Assembly (NCBI GenBank): GCA_964520985.1
Contig: CAZFPB010000003.1
Coordinates: 62,001-126,000 of the forward strand
Source: CAYSGL01 sp964520985
GTDB taxonomy: Bacteria > Pseudomonadota > Alphaproteobacteria > Micavibrionales > Micavibrionaceae
Length of the DNA: 64,000 nt
Direction of reading: 5' to 3'
Shown: positions 40,061 through 48,770 of the stretch, in pieces
Numbering within the stretch: the stretch's first letter is position 1
Layout: each line of letters begins with the position of its first letter
Translations under genes and position numbers: made by a program
The notes under the pieces: model-generated
The model's database searches: none
What the model was told of the DNA's origin: nothing
Seen by the model: only the letters and a program-made list of their open reading frames with translations

Positions 40061-42715
40061 ATGAGCAAGAAGATGCTTATCGACGCAACCCACGCTGAAG
40101 AAACGCGGGTTGCCGTTGTAGATGGCCATCGTTTGATGGAATTTGATTACGAGAGCAAGGTACGCAAGCAACTGCGCAGCAGTATCTTTCTCGCCAAAGT
40201 CACGCGGGTTGAACCCTCGTTGCAGGCGGCATTCGTGAATTACGGCGGTAACCGCCACGGCTTCCTGCCATTTTCTGAAATTCACCCTGACTATTTCCGC
40301 ATTCCAATCGCCGATCGCGAAGCACTGTTAGCTGCCCAGGCCGCTGAACTCGAAGAGCACGACGAGGAATTCGAGGACGAAGATGAAGATGAGGCTGTCG
40401 CCCGCTCCAAAACCGCCTCGAACGATGATGAGGAAGACGACGAGGAAGAAGAAGATTACGTCGAAGAAGTCGGCGGTGCCGACAAGCCTGCCGATGACGA
40501 AGCCGATGAGGCCGAGCATGAAGGCGAACACGCTGAACCGGCCCGCTTTACCGAAGCCGCCTACCAGTCCCCTGAACAGGACGAGGAAGAGGATGAAGAA
40601 GCAGACGAAGAATTAGAAGGGGAACACGATGAGACCGAAGCGCATTTCTCTACCGATGATGAAACGGAAGAAGATGACGATGGTGACTCTGAAGATGCGG
40701 ACGAAAGCGAAGAAGTAAGCGAACAGGAAGCCGGCATCGAGGGCTCCGTTGCCGCTGAAGGCGCACAGGAATCCGCTGAAGGTGCCAGTAAATCCAACAA
40801 ACGCGGCCGTGGCCGTGGCCGCAATGACCGTGATCGCGGTAGAGGCCGTGGCGGTCGCAGCGGCGGAGGCGGTCATAACCGTGGGCGCCGTGCGGCGCTG
40901 GACTCGCAAAAAGTGGAGATGGTCGGCGGCGATGGCATCGAAGGCGATCGTCCGTTCCGCTTCAACATGCGTCACCGCTACAAAATCCAAGAAGTGATTA
41001 AACGCGGCCAGATCATGCTGATCCAGGTCAACAAGGAAGAGCGCGGCAACAAAGGCGCCGCCGTATCGACCTATCTCTCCCTGCCGGGCCGCTACTGCGT
41101 CTTGATGCCGAACTCCCCGCGGGGCGGCGGTGTTTCGCGCAAGATCGCGAACTATGCCGATCGCAAGCGTATGCGCGAAATCTTGAAAGAACTCGAAGTG
41201 CCGGAAGGCATGTCAGTCATTCTGCGCACCGCCGGTGTGGCGCGCACGAGCGACGATATTAAACGCGATCTTGATTACCTCACCCGTCTGTGGAACCAGA
41301 TCCGCGAAGACACGCTGCAATCTTCGGCACCTGCCGTGATTTATGAAGAGGGCAACCTCATCAAGCGCTCGATCCGCGATCTGTACACCAAAGACATTGA
41401 TGACATCATCGTCTCGGGCAATGAAGGGTTCAAGACTGCCAGCGACTTCATGAAGATGCTGATCCCCTCGCACATCAAGCGCGTGATCGAATATAAAGAC
41501 GAGCGCATTCCGCTCTTCCACAAATACCGCGTCGAAAGCCAGATTGCCGAAATCGGTAAATCCAGCGTGACGCTGAAATCGGGTGGCTATCTGGTCATCA
41601 ACCCGACCGAAGCGCTGGTCTCCGTCGACGTCAACTCGGGTAAATCTACTAAAGAGCGCCATATCGAAGAGACGGCTGTAAAGACCAACCTCGAAGCCGC
41701 TGATGAAGTCGCCCGCCAGTTGCGCTTACGCGATCTCGGCGGCCTCGTCGTCGTCGACTTTATCGATATGGAAGACCGCCGCAACAACCGCAAAGTGGAA
41801 CAACGCCTGAAAGACGCGCTTTCGAACGATCGCGCCCGTATTCAGGTCGGCCGTATTTCTTCCTTCGGTTTGCTGGAACTGTCGCGTCAGCGTCTGAACC
41901 CGTCCCTGACGGAAATGCAGTTTGAACGCTGCGTGCATTGCGATGGTGTTGGCTTCGTGCCATCGCTCGACTTTGCCGCCATCGCCGCCATGCGCGCGCT
42001 GGAAGAAGAAGGCATCAAGGACCGCACCAAGGAACTCTCGCTGGCCGTGCCGAGCGATGTCGGTCTCTATGTTCTCAACCACAAACGCGAAATGATGAAC
42101 GCCATTGAACGCCGCTATGGCTTCAAGGTGCATATCCGCTTTGATGACTCGCTCTCGAAATCCATGCATGTCCTAGAGATCATGCAGAAGACCTCGAGCG
42201 AGGAGCGCGTCATCGATGAGGACGAAGAGGAAGCGGATGTCGTATCCGCCAGCCCGTCCGCAGAGCGCGAAACCGCTGAAGGCGATCAACGTCGCAACGG
42301 TCGCCGTCGTGGTCGTCGTGGTGGTCGCAACCGCACCGACCGTCCGCGTGAAGAAGGCAGCGTTGAAAACGCGAGCGATGATGACAACGAAGTCGTCGTG
42401 GCCGCCAGCACGGATGAAGAAACAGCCGGCGACGATCAACCGTCAGGCGAACCACGTCGCAACCGTGGCCGCCGTGGTGGACGCAACCGCAATCGCAACC
42501 GCCGTGATCGCGAAGATCAAGGCAACGGCGAACAGCCGGTGATTGCCGAAACCTCTCATCAGGATCGCCCACCGCAAGAAGCACCTGTGCTGAAAGCTGT
42601 ACGCGCTTCCAATGACAGCGCGTCTGAAAATGCGTCTGCGCCGCGTGACTACGAAAAGGTCAATGCCGAGCCGGAACAAAAAAAGCGCGGCTGGTGGAAT
42701 AAACTCGTCGAATAA
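40061..42715 (+). CDS. rne: Ribonuclease E
   Basis: The main endoribonuclease of mRNA decay and rRNA/tRNA processing, and scaffold of the degradosome. The 884-residue protein has an N-terminal S1 domain split by a ~200-residue insert (about 90-290) of almost pure Asp/Glu followed by an Arg/Gly segment. The catalytic core has VSVDVNSGKST and VVVDFIDMED (metal Asp residues), and the Zn-link CVHCDGVGF. From about 710 the tail alternates acidic and RGRRGGRNR blocks and ends KKRGWWNKLVE, the probable RNA- and partner-binding region. A split S1 insert is a known alphaproteobacterial trait. Start 40061 fits the family. Confidence 0.96.
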   Translation: MSKKMLIDATHAEETRVAVVDGHRLMEFDYESKVRKQLRSSIFLAKVTRVEPSLQAAFVNYGGNRHGFLPFSEIHPDYFRIPIADREALLAAQAAELEEHDEEFEDEDEDEAVARSKTASNDDEEDDEEEEDYVEEVGGADKPADDEADEAEHEGEHAEPARFTEAAYQSPEQDEEEDEEADEELEGEHDETEAHFSTDDETEEDDDGDSEDADESEEVSEQEAGIEGSVAAEGAQESAEGASKSNKRGRGRGRNDRDRGRGRGGRSGGGGHNRGRRAALDSQKVEMVGGDGIEGDRPFRFNMRHRYKIQEVIKRGQIMLIQVNKEERGNKGAAVSTYLSLPGRYCVLMPNSPRGGGVSRKIANYADRKRMREILKELEVPEGMSVILRTAGVARTSDDIKRDLDYLTRLWNQIREDTLQSSAPAVIYEEGNLIKRSIRDLYTKDIDDIIVSGNEGFKTASDFMKMLIPSHIKRVIEYKDERIPLFHKYRVESQIAEIGKSSVTLKSGGYLVINPTEALVSVDVNSGKSTKERHIEETAVKTNLEAADEVARQLRLRDLGGLVVVDFIDMEDRRNNRKVEQRLKDALSNDRARIQVGRISSFGLLELSRQRLNPSLTEMQFERCVHCDGVGFVPSLDFAAIAAMRALEEEGIKDRTKELSLAVPSDVGLYVLNHKREMMNAIERRYGFKVHIRFDDSLSKSMHVLEIMQKTSSEERVIDEDEEEADVVSASPSAERETAEGDQRRNGRRRGRRGGRNRTDRPREEGSVENASDDDNEVVVAASTDEETAGDDQPSGEPRRNRGRRGGRNRNRNRRDREDQGNGEQPVIAETSHQDRPPQEAPVLKAVRASNDSASENASAPRDYEKVNAEPEQKKRGWWNKLVE

Positions 42716-42731
42716 ACACATATTCTTTCAT

Positions 42732-42760
42732 AAAACCCCGCTTAGTCAGCGGGGTTTTTT
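42732..42760 (+). terminator. Terminator of rne
   Basis: CCCCGCT (42736-42742), loop TAGTC, AGCGGGG (42748-42754) followed by six T, with A's before the stem. It lies 16 bp after the rne stop. Confidence 0.93.
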
Positions 42761-42879
42761 AATGTCTAAAATTGTATCTATTCTTCAACCCGTTTTAATT
42801 TTTCATAATTATACTAAAATTATAGTCAAGGTTGACGCATATTCCAGATAAATGCGCAAAAGCCTGACTTTAGCAGCAC

Positions 42880-43088
42880 GGCGGGTTGGCCGCAGGGAAT
42901 GGTTTTTTATGCTCGCGCCGCATCACGGCAGAGCAGGGGTTTTGTACACACTATTGAGTTTTCGTTTGCTGGTGTAGCCGGTGTGCGGGCATCTTGCCCC
43001 GATGATCTCACCTCCCGCCACCGCATCATGGGCTGGCAAACGGATTGTCCCCTGGCCGCTGGGTTTCATCACCCAGCGGCTTTTTTTT
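42880..43088 (+). ncRNA. Candidate structured small RNA ending in a strong terminator
   Basis: Between rne and 43138 there is no gene, yet a very strong terminator lies at 43055-43088: GCCGCTGGGT/ACCCAGCGGC, perfect over 10 bp, then eight T. Upstream are a hairpin (GCTC-GC-GCCG-CATCA-CGGC-A-GAGC, 42911-42934) and GGGC-ATCTT-GCCC at 42988-43000. GGCC near 42889 can pair with GGCC before the terminator to close the whole segment. Size (~170-200 nt) suits an sRNA such as 6S, or a leader attenuator for the next gene; I cannot assign it. The 5' end is a guess. Confidence 0.5.
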
Positions 43089-43137
43089 GCCGCAAAGCTG
43101 GGCTATGGTGAGGGTCACAAAATCAAGGGGACCATCC

Positions 43138-43737
43138 ATGAAAAAAACCGCCGCTCTGACGCTGATGATCTTGCTGGCCGGCATCGCGCCTGCCGCCGCA
43201 CAAAAAGCCAAGGAAGTGGTTGTTGCGCCCGAAAAAAATACGCCAGTGACGGAGTGGATGGCCGCCGAAAATAAACTGATCGATACACTGAATAAATCGG
43301 GCAAGGAAAGTTTCCTTATCCTGCGCAACAAGCATAGTGTCATTCGCACAGTGCGCATCGTCGAACGCGATGTCGGCAGCGCCGTGGAATCCTGCGGCAA
43401 AAATAATCCCGATATGAAAGCGGCGATGGATACACGCTTTAAAGACTGGCAGAGCGCCATCAATCCCATCCTCAATGACGCAGAAAAATTCCTGAAAACG
43501 GAAATTGAAGAGCAGCAGCTGGTCTATCCCAACGATTTTCGCCATGTGCTGAAACTGAACGACGATGCCTATGAATACACTGAAAAAATGGTCAAAAAAG
43601 AAGTCATCACCGACAAGCCTGCGTGCGAAAAATTGCGCGACAGTATGGACCGCACCGAAGATCAACTGGTCACCTTGCTGCAGGATATCCTGATCCCGGA
43701 AAACGTCATCCGCGACCGCACCAAAGACAACGGATAA
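43138..43737 (+). CDS. Exported protein of unknown function
   Basis: A 199-residue protein with a signal peptide (MKKTAALTLMILLAGIAPAAA). The mature part is mostly helical and charged. Two Cys (ESCGKNN and KPACEKL) are spaced to form a disulfide, and a long Glu/Lys-rich stretch (NDAEKFLKTEIEEQQLVYP) suggests coiled coil. I do not recognise a family. AAGGGGACC precedes ATG 43138. It lies 4 bp before the glycosyltransferase gene and is likely in the same transcript. The candidate RNA terminator is upstream, so an attenuator is possible. Confidence 0.75.
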   Translation: MKKTAALTLMILLAGIAPAAAQKAKEVVVAPEKNTPVTEWMAAENKLIDTLNKSGKESFLILRNKHSVIRTVRIVERDVGSAVESCGKNNPDMKAAMDTRFKDWQSAINPILNDAEKFLKTEIEEQQLVYPNDFRHVLKLNDDAYEYTEKMVKKEVITDKPACEKLRDSMDRTEDQLVTLLQDILIPENVIRDRTKDNG

Positions 43738-43741
43738 GAGC

Positions 43742-44803
43742 ATGAAAATATTGCAGGTACTGGCCGGAGCCGAGCATGGCGGCGCGGAAACCGCGTTCGT
43801 CGATATGTGCGTGGCGATGACCGAAGCCGGGCAGGATATTGAAGTCGTCACCCGCGCCAATGATACGCGCGTCCCGCGTTTAACCGCGGCGGGTATTCCC
43901 GTTCACACGCTGCCGTTTGGCGGCGCGATCGATGTCTACACGCAATGGCGCCTGGGCAAGATCATTGAAAAAGTAAAACCGGTGATCGTGCAGACCTGGA
44001 TGTCACGCGCGGCGCAGAAAACGCCCAACCGCAAGGATGTGAAGAACGCGCCGCCGTTTATTACGCTGGGGCGTCTTGGCGGTTATTACAAAGTCAAAAA
44101 TTTCCGCTCCATGGATTATTTCGTGGTGATCACGCCCGATCTGAAACGCCATCTGGTGGAGGGGGGTATCGCTGAAAACCGTATTCGCCATATCAACAAC
44201 TTCGCCGAAACCGAAGACGTCATCACGCCGGTCAAACGCAGCGATTTGAACACGCCCGATGACGCGCTGGTTTTGCTCACGCTGGCCCGCCTGCATGATG
44301 CCAAGGCACTCGACGTTTTGCTGAAGGCGCTGGTCGATATTCCGAACGCCTATGCGTGGCTGGCGGGCGAAGGCCCCGATCACGATAAGCTGGAGTCATT
44401 GGCGCGCGAACTGGGCGTTTATGAGCGGGTGCGTTTCCTCGGCTGGCGCAACGATCGCGCCGCTTTGTTGAACGCCGCTGACATCTGCGTTTTCGCCTCG
44501 CGCGTCGAACCGTTCGGCACGGTGTTCGTTCAGGCATGGGCCAATAAAACGCCGGTGATCGTCTCCGATGCTGACGGCCCGAAACAGTTTTGCATCGATG
44601 GCGAAGATTCTCTTGTTGTGCCGAAAGACGATGTGGCGGCTTTGACGTCTGCGATCAACCGTCTTGCGGGTGATAAAGCACTGCAGGAAAAAATTGTTGC
44701 GCGCGGGTATGAGCGCTATCTGAACGAATTCACCAAGGATAAATCCGTCTCGGCCTATCTCGAATTCTATCTCGATATTCTCAAACGCGAAAATCTACTG
44801 TAA
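43742..44803 (+). CDS. Glycosyltransferase family 4 protein
   Basis: A 353-residue GT-B glycosyltransferase that adds a sugar to lipid or polysaccharide acceptors; acceptor unknown. N-terminal GT4 start LQVLAGAEHGGAETAFVDM; C-terminal half with VLLTLARLHDAKALDVLLKAL, AGEGPDHDKLESLARELGV and EPFGTVFVQAWANKTPVIVSD. In the usual E-x7-E nucleotide-sugar motif the second Glu is Gln here (EPFGTVFVQ), which may weaken donor binding or mark a subgroup. It ends 9 bp inside the convergent ctaA gene. The upstream exported-protein gene is probably co-transcribed. Confidence 0.9.
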   Translation: MKILQVLAGAEHGGAETAFVDMCVAMTEAGQDIEVVTRANDTRVPRLTAAGIPVHTLPFGGAIDVYTQWRLGKIIEKVKPVIVQTWMSRAAQKTPNRKDVKNAPPFITLGRLGGYYKVKNFRSMDYFVVITPDLKRHLVEGGIAENRIRHINNFAETEDVITPVKRSDLNTPDDALVLLTLARLHDAKALDVLLKALVDIPNAYAWLAGEGPDHDKLESLARELGVYERVRFLGWRNDRAALLNAADICVFASRVEPFGTVFVQAWANKTPVIVSDADGPKQFCIDGEDSLVVPKDDVAALTSAINRLAGDKALQEKIVARGYERYLNEFTKDKSVSAYLEFYLDILKRENLL

Positions 44804-45760
44804 GCGGCGCGGCTGCAACGAGTGGATGAGCAGGGCGATAACGATCATCGCGCCCGCTTGATGCGCGGCGGCGAGCGGAATTGAGACTTGCGTCATTAGC
44901 GTGGCGATACCCAATCCGATCTGCACGAAAATCATTGCGGCGATTGCGGCGCTCTTCACGCGCCACGCATAGGCCAGCACGACCAGTCCCGTGACAACCG
45001 CAATCCAGCGGTGGACGAACTGCACGGCGGCGGGATCATACAGTATCGCATGAAGACCGGTGACTTCCGGCGGCATCCAGTGCGCATCCATCTTCGGCCA
45101 CGTGTTGTACAGCAGCCCGCCATCAAGCCCTGCGACAAACGCGCCCCAGATTACGGTGATGACAACAAACGCCAGCGCAACCCATCCGTGACGCAGCTGA
45201 CAGAAGCTGCACGAAATTTTCTGCGCATTTTTTAGATCGAACGCAACCCAGAGCAGGCACGCATAAATAACAAAGGCCAGAAGTAAATGCGCGGCCAGAC
45301 GGAAGTGGGAAACGGATGGCATATCCACCAATCCGCTCATCACCATATACCAGCCCATGAAGCCTTGTCCCGCGCCAAGCAGCAGGATGAAGAGCAGTTT
45401 GCCTTTGTACCCTTGCGGAATTTGTCCGCGCACCCAGAACCATAAGAGTGGAAGCGCGTAGACAAGCCCGATGACGCGGCCCCATAAACGGTGCAGCCAT
45501 TCCCAAAAGAAAATTTCCTTGAAATCGCCAAGCTGCATCCAGCTGTTTTTCTGCTGAAATTCCGGTGTTTCTTTATAGAGATCGAACACGCGGTTCCATT
45601 CCGCTTCGCTCAAAGGCGGGATCGCGCCGATCAGCGGCTTCCACTCCACCATCGACAGACCACTTTCCGTCAGCCGCGTAATCGCGCCGATAACCGCCAT
45701 GGCAAACACCATGAAGGCGGTAAAGAATAACCAGTTGGTCAGGGATTTTGTGGTGTGCAT
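44795..45760 (-). CDS. ctaA: Heme A synthase (type 2, mitochondrial-like)
   Basis: Converts heme O to heme A for cytochrome oxidase. The 321-residue protein has eight membrane spans and the conserved histidines: EWLHRLWGR, VSHFRLAAHLLLA, VQFVHRWIAV and AAAHQAGAM. Opening TRLTESGLSMVEWKPLIGAIPPL is the type 2 (COX15/alphaproteobacterial) signature, without the cysteine pair of Bacillus CtaA. Its presence predicts an aa3-type oxidase and aerobic respiration. The gene is convergent to the glycosyltransferase. ctaB and oxidase genes are not in the window. Confidence 0.96.
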   Translation of the reverse strand: MHTTKSLTNWLFFTAFMVFAMAVIGAITRLTESGLSMVEWKPLIGAIPPLSEAEWNRVFDLYKETPEFQQKNSWMQLGDFKEIFFWEWLHRLWGRVIGLVYALPLLWFWVRGQIPQGYKGKLLFILLLGAGQGFMGWYMVMSGLVDMPSVSHFRLAAHLLLAFVIYACLLWVAFDLKNAQKISCSFCQLRHGWVALAFVVITVIWGAFVAGLDGGLLYNTWPKMDAHWMPPEVTGLHAILYDPAAVQFVHRWIAVVTGLVVLAYAWRVKSAAIAAMIFVQIGLGIATLMTQVSIPLAAAHQAGAMIVIALLIHSLQPRRLQ

Positions 45761-45798
45761 TTCCCTCTATAGCATGAGATATAGAGGGGGGAAATAAA

Positions 45799-46512
45799 TT
45801 ATCGGGGGCCTGATGGCTGAGAAGGCGGTTTTGAGGGGGAAGGATATCCCATGTACGGAGTCCATTTTAATGCGTTCTGCACTGCCGGGTCGACAAACGC
45901 ATCGTCTACGCGCAGAGAAAAGGACGCCGTAATTTGTAGAGGCCTTGGCCCCGCATAAAAGCTTGTATCGTTCTCTGGAGATAACGGCACGGCGATTCCA
46001 ATGATCCATGCACTGACTTTATAAAAGCGCATGACTTCGGATTTTTCATCTGTGGCTGTCCCAGCTTGCCAATCCGGTTTTTCGCCATTGAGAAAGCCAT
46101 TGAGACCGACCGAGGCAGCATGATCGCACTGCAGCCACATCTCTTCGTCCGCGTCAGGTTTAAATTCCGGCCACGTCATATAATTATCCGGTAAAAAAAC
46201 ATAGCCCGCTTCAGGCTTGATCAATTGACGCTGACTGGCGCGGGTAAGGGCTGATTGAAAGCGTGCTCTTGCCTGATCGGTCGGATCATAGCCCGCGTCC
46301 TGAAACTTCATATAGGCTTCCAGTTGTTTGGTATGATCGGGATTAGTTTCATCGTAGTTCTGGATACCGGAAAACTCGTTGAAAGGCATGGAAGGTGTAG
46401 AAATCACTTCTTCAAAAGCTTTCGTGCCCCTCAAAGACTCCCGGGTAGCCTCGTCCATACCAGTCAGGTCGATGGCATATTCAATAATATGAATGGCGGG
46501 TTTAAGTAGCAT
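45799..46512 (-). CDS. Hypothetical protein, no family recognised
   Basis: A 237-residue cytosolic-looking protein. Residues 1-130 are helical and charged (MPFNEFSGIQNYDETNPDHTK and QARARFQSALTRASQRQ). Residues 135-225 look beta-rich (WIIGIAVPLSPENDTSFYAG then QITASFSLRVDDAFVDPAVQ). The end is Pro/Ser-rich. No signal peptide, catalytic motif or membrane span is visible. It is read toward ctaA with a 38-bp gap and divergent from the ferredoxin reductase. Base composition is near-core. I cannot suggest a function. Confidence 0.7.
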   Translation of the reverse strand: MLLKPAIHIIEYAIDLTGMDEATRESLRGTKAFEEVISTPSMPFNEFSGIQNYDETNPDHTKQLEAYMKFQDAGYDPTDQARARFQSALTRASQRQLIKPEAGYVFLPDNYMTWPEFKPDADEEMWLQCDHAASVGLNGFLNGEKPDWQAGTATDEKSEVMRFYKVSAWIIGIAVPLSPENDTSFYAGPRPLQITASFSLRVDDAFVDPAVQNALKWTPYMGYPSPSKPPSQPSGPR

Positions 46513-46593
46513 GGCTATTATTTACCATAATATTAAACACAAAAACAAGCCCTATCTTGCTTTTCGGCCAAAGAGCCGCTACCTCTGGCCCTT

Positions 46594-47634
46594 ATGAGCG
46601 AACCCATTCAGACAGATGTAATCATTATCGGGGCGGGGCCGGTGGGCCTGTTTGCCGTGTTCGAGCTGGGTTTGCTCGATATGAAGGCGCATTTGATCGA
46701 TATTCTGGATCGCCCGGGCGGCCAGTGCGCCGAGCTGTACCCGGAAAAGCCGATTTACGACGTTCCGGCCTGGCCGGTCATTACGGGGCAGGCGCTGACC
46801 GACCGCCTGATGGAACAGATCGCGCCGTTCAACCCGACTTTTCATTTAAATCAGATGGCGGAAGCGTGCGAGAAACTCCCAAGCGGCCACTGGCAGGTGA
46901 CGACCGACACCGGCACTATCATTCAGGCGCCGGTCGTTGTCATCGCGGCGGGCGGCGGCTCCTTCGTCCCGAAAAAACCGGCCATTCCCGGCATTGATGA
47001 CTATGAAGGTACCAGCGTTTTTTATGCCGTGCGCAAGATGGACCAGTTCCGCGGCAAAAATATCCTGATCGCGGGCGGCGGCGATAGCGCGCTCGACTGG
47101 ACGCTCAATTTACAGCCGCTCGCCAATTCCATGGCGCTGATCCACCGCCGCGATGATTTCCGCGCCGCGCCCGACAGCGTCGGCAAGATGCGCGGCCTTG
47201 TTTCCGAAGGCAAAGCCGCGCTGCACATCGCTGACATCAAAGGCCTGAACGGCGAGAACGGTCTTTTGAAAAGCGTAACCGTGAATTCAAAAGAGCAGGG
47301 CACGTTTGACGTGGAATGCGATACGCTGCTCGCCTTCTATGGTCTCACCATGAAGCTTGGGCCCATCGCCAATTTCGGCCTGAACCTGCACGAGAATCTC
47401 ATCCCCGTGGATACGGAAAAATTCGAGACCGATACGGCGGGCATTTTTTCCATCGGCGATATCAATACCTATCCCGGCAAGCTGAAGCTGATCCTCTCCG
47501 GCTTCCATGAAGGCGCGCTGATGGCACAGCAGGCGTTCCGCTATGTTTTCCCGGATAAAAAGCTGCGCTTCCAGTACACGACGTCCAGTTCTTCGTTGCA
47601 GGAAAAACTTGGCGTTTCCGACAAAGCCGCCTAG
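46594..47634 (+). CDS. Ferredoxin/flavodoxin--NADP+ reductase (thioredoxin-reductase-like)
   Basis: A 346-residue FAD protein that passes electrons between NADPH and ferredoxin. The FAD site is VIIIGAGPVGLFAVFELGLL and RPGGQCAELYPEKPIYDVP; the NADPH site is ILIAGGGDSALDWT. The CxxC pair of thioredoxin reductase is absent, which marks the TrxR-like FNR group (YumC type). A TrxR-like SIGDINTYPGKLKLILSGFHEGALMAQ closes the FAD domain. A membrane-protein gene and then a [2Fe-2S] ferredoxin follow on the same strand, so this is a plausible electron-transfer unit. Confidence 0.92.
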   Translation: MSEPIQTDVIIIGAGPVGLFAVFELGLLDMKAHLIDILDRPGGQCAELYPEKPIYDVPAWPVITGQALTDRLMEQIAPFNPTFHLNQMAEACEKLPSGHWQVTTDTGTIIQAPVVVIAAGGGSFVPKKPAIPGIDDYEGTSVFYAVRKMDQFRGKNILIAGGGDSALDWTLNLQPLANSMALIHRRDDFRAAPDSVGKMRGLVSEGKAALHIADIKGLNGENGLLKSVTVNSKEQGTFDVECDTLLAFYGLTMKLGPIANFGLNLHENLIPVDTEKFETDTAGIFSIGDINTYPGKLKLILSGFHEGALMAQQAFRYVFPDKKLRFQYTTSSSSLQEKLGVSDKAA

Positions 47635-47646
47635 ATTGAAGCGGAT

Positions 47647-48456
47647 ATGACACCAGCCACGCCCGCCTTCGATCTCGTCACCTGCATTGGCAGAGCCTAT
47701 CAGACCGTTTGGGCCGAGCGGCGTTATCTGCTGCGCCTTGCCGCGGTGCCGTTTTTGCTCAAAATCATTCTCTTCACGATTGGCTACAGCAGCGGCGGCG
47801 ATGAGAACATCCTGCGTCTTTCTATCATCATGGTGCCAGCATGGATTATCGAGGGCTGGATGCTCTCGCATTTCGTGCGCCTTATCTTGCTCGATCAACG
47901 CTGGCCGTTTAGACCGAGCGGTAACCGCGAGCAGGATTTACCGCTCCTGCAATCACGCTATCGCGGCGTCATGGGCGGGGCCATCGCGTTCGCTCTGACG
48001 CAGCTGATTGTCGGCGGATGGTTCGCGGCGCTGATGACCGTCGTTCCCGTCTCGCTGGACGATCCGACCAGTGATATCACCCTGACATCGCAACAGGCAG
48101 CGGTGGCCTGTATCCTGCTCGGTCTCGCCATCTATTTCTTTCGTTTTTTATGGCTGTATGTCGCCGCTGCCGTCTCCGTACCGCTGCGCCCCATCGCGGC
48201 CAGATTATCGCCCGGCCTTATGACCTCCATCCGTCTGCTTGGTCTGTGGCTCATCTGCTCCGTGCCGGCAATGGTGGTTATTCAGGTGATGATCGGCGCG
48301 CTGCTGATGATCGCCGGGCCAGAGAGCGCCGGTGATGTCGTTATGGTGATCAGCATTGTGGCCAAGGTCGTGCTCGACATTGTCAAAAACCTGCTGTGCG
48401 CCGCGGCAATCGCCTACGCGTTTCAGGGTATCTTCGGCAAGGTCGTGCGCGTATGA
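47647..48456 (+). CDS. Uncharacterised inner-membrane protein in the ferredoxin operon
   Basis: A 269-residue protein with about six hydrophobic segments (residues 30-48, 60-80, 110-132, 150-185, 198-222, 232-258), a polar N-terminus and a positively charged middle loop (NREQDLPLLQSRYRG). I do not recognise a family. It starts 12 bp after the reductase and its stop overlaps the ferredoxin start by 4 bp (ATGA). Linkage to two redox partners suggests a role in membrane electron transfer or assembly, but no cofactor motif is seen. Confidence 0.75.
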   Translation: MTPATPAFDLVTCIGRAYQTVWAERRYLLRLAAVPFLLKIILFTIGYSSGGDENILRLSIIMVPAWIIEGWMLSHFVRLILLDQRWPFRPSGNREQDLPLLQSRYRGVMGGAIAFALTQLIVGGWFAALMTVVPVSLDDPTSDITLTSQQAAVACILLGLAIYFFRFLWLYVAAAVSVPLRPIAARLSPGLMTSIRLLGLWLICSVPAMVVIQVMIGALLMIAGPESAGDVVMVISIVAKVVLDIVKNLLCAAAIAYAFQGIFGKVVRV

Positions 48457-48770
48457 AAATTTTCGTGACCGATAGGGATGGCAAAGAACATGAACTCGAC
48501 GCCATCGAAGGCTGGCGCGTGATGGAAATCATCAAGGATCACGGCCTGCCGATCAAGGCCGAGTGCGGCGGCTGCTGCGCCTGCGGCACGTGTCATGTCT
48601 ATGTCGATGAAGAATGGCAGGATAAACTCTATCCGATGCGCGAAGACGAAGAAGAAATGCTCGACCTCGCCTTTGGCGTGGAAGACCGCTCTCGCTTGTC
48701 ATGCCAGATCATCATGAGCGAAGCATTCGACGGCCTCAAACTCACCCTCGCGCCGGGTAGTGAACTATAA
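48453..48770 (+). CDS. [2Fe-2S] ferredoxin (adrenodoxin-like)
   Basis: A 105-residue ferredoxin. The cluster ligands are Cys38, Cys44, Cys47 and Cys84 (C-x5-C-x2-C-x36-C) in ECGGCCACGTCHVY and LSCQ, the adrenodoxin/FdxB layout. Two extra Cys (41 and 42) lie inside the loop. Such ferredoxins serve Fe-S cluster assembly or P450-type reactions; neither partner is here, but the ferredoxin reductase two genes upstream is an obvious electron donor. The ATG overlaps the previous stop. The next gene is convergent and immediately adjacent. Confidence 0.94.
   Translation: MKIFVTDRDGKEHELDAIEGWRVMEIIKDHGLPIKAECGGCCACGTCHVYVDEEWQDKLYPMREDEEEMLDLAFGVEDRSRLSCQIIMSEAFDGLKLTLAPGSEL

Noticed and set aside
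40340..40740. Simple-sequence repeats or a CRISPR-like array in rne
   Set aside because: The GA-rich repeats encode the acidic insert in frame; unit length and spacing are irregular.
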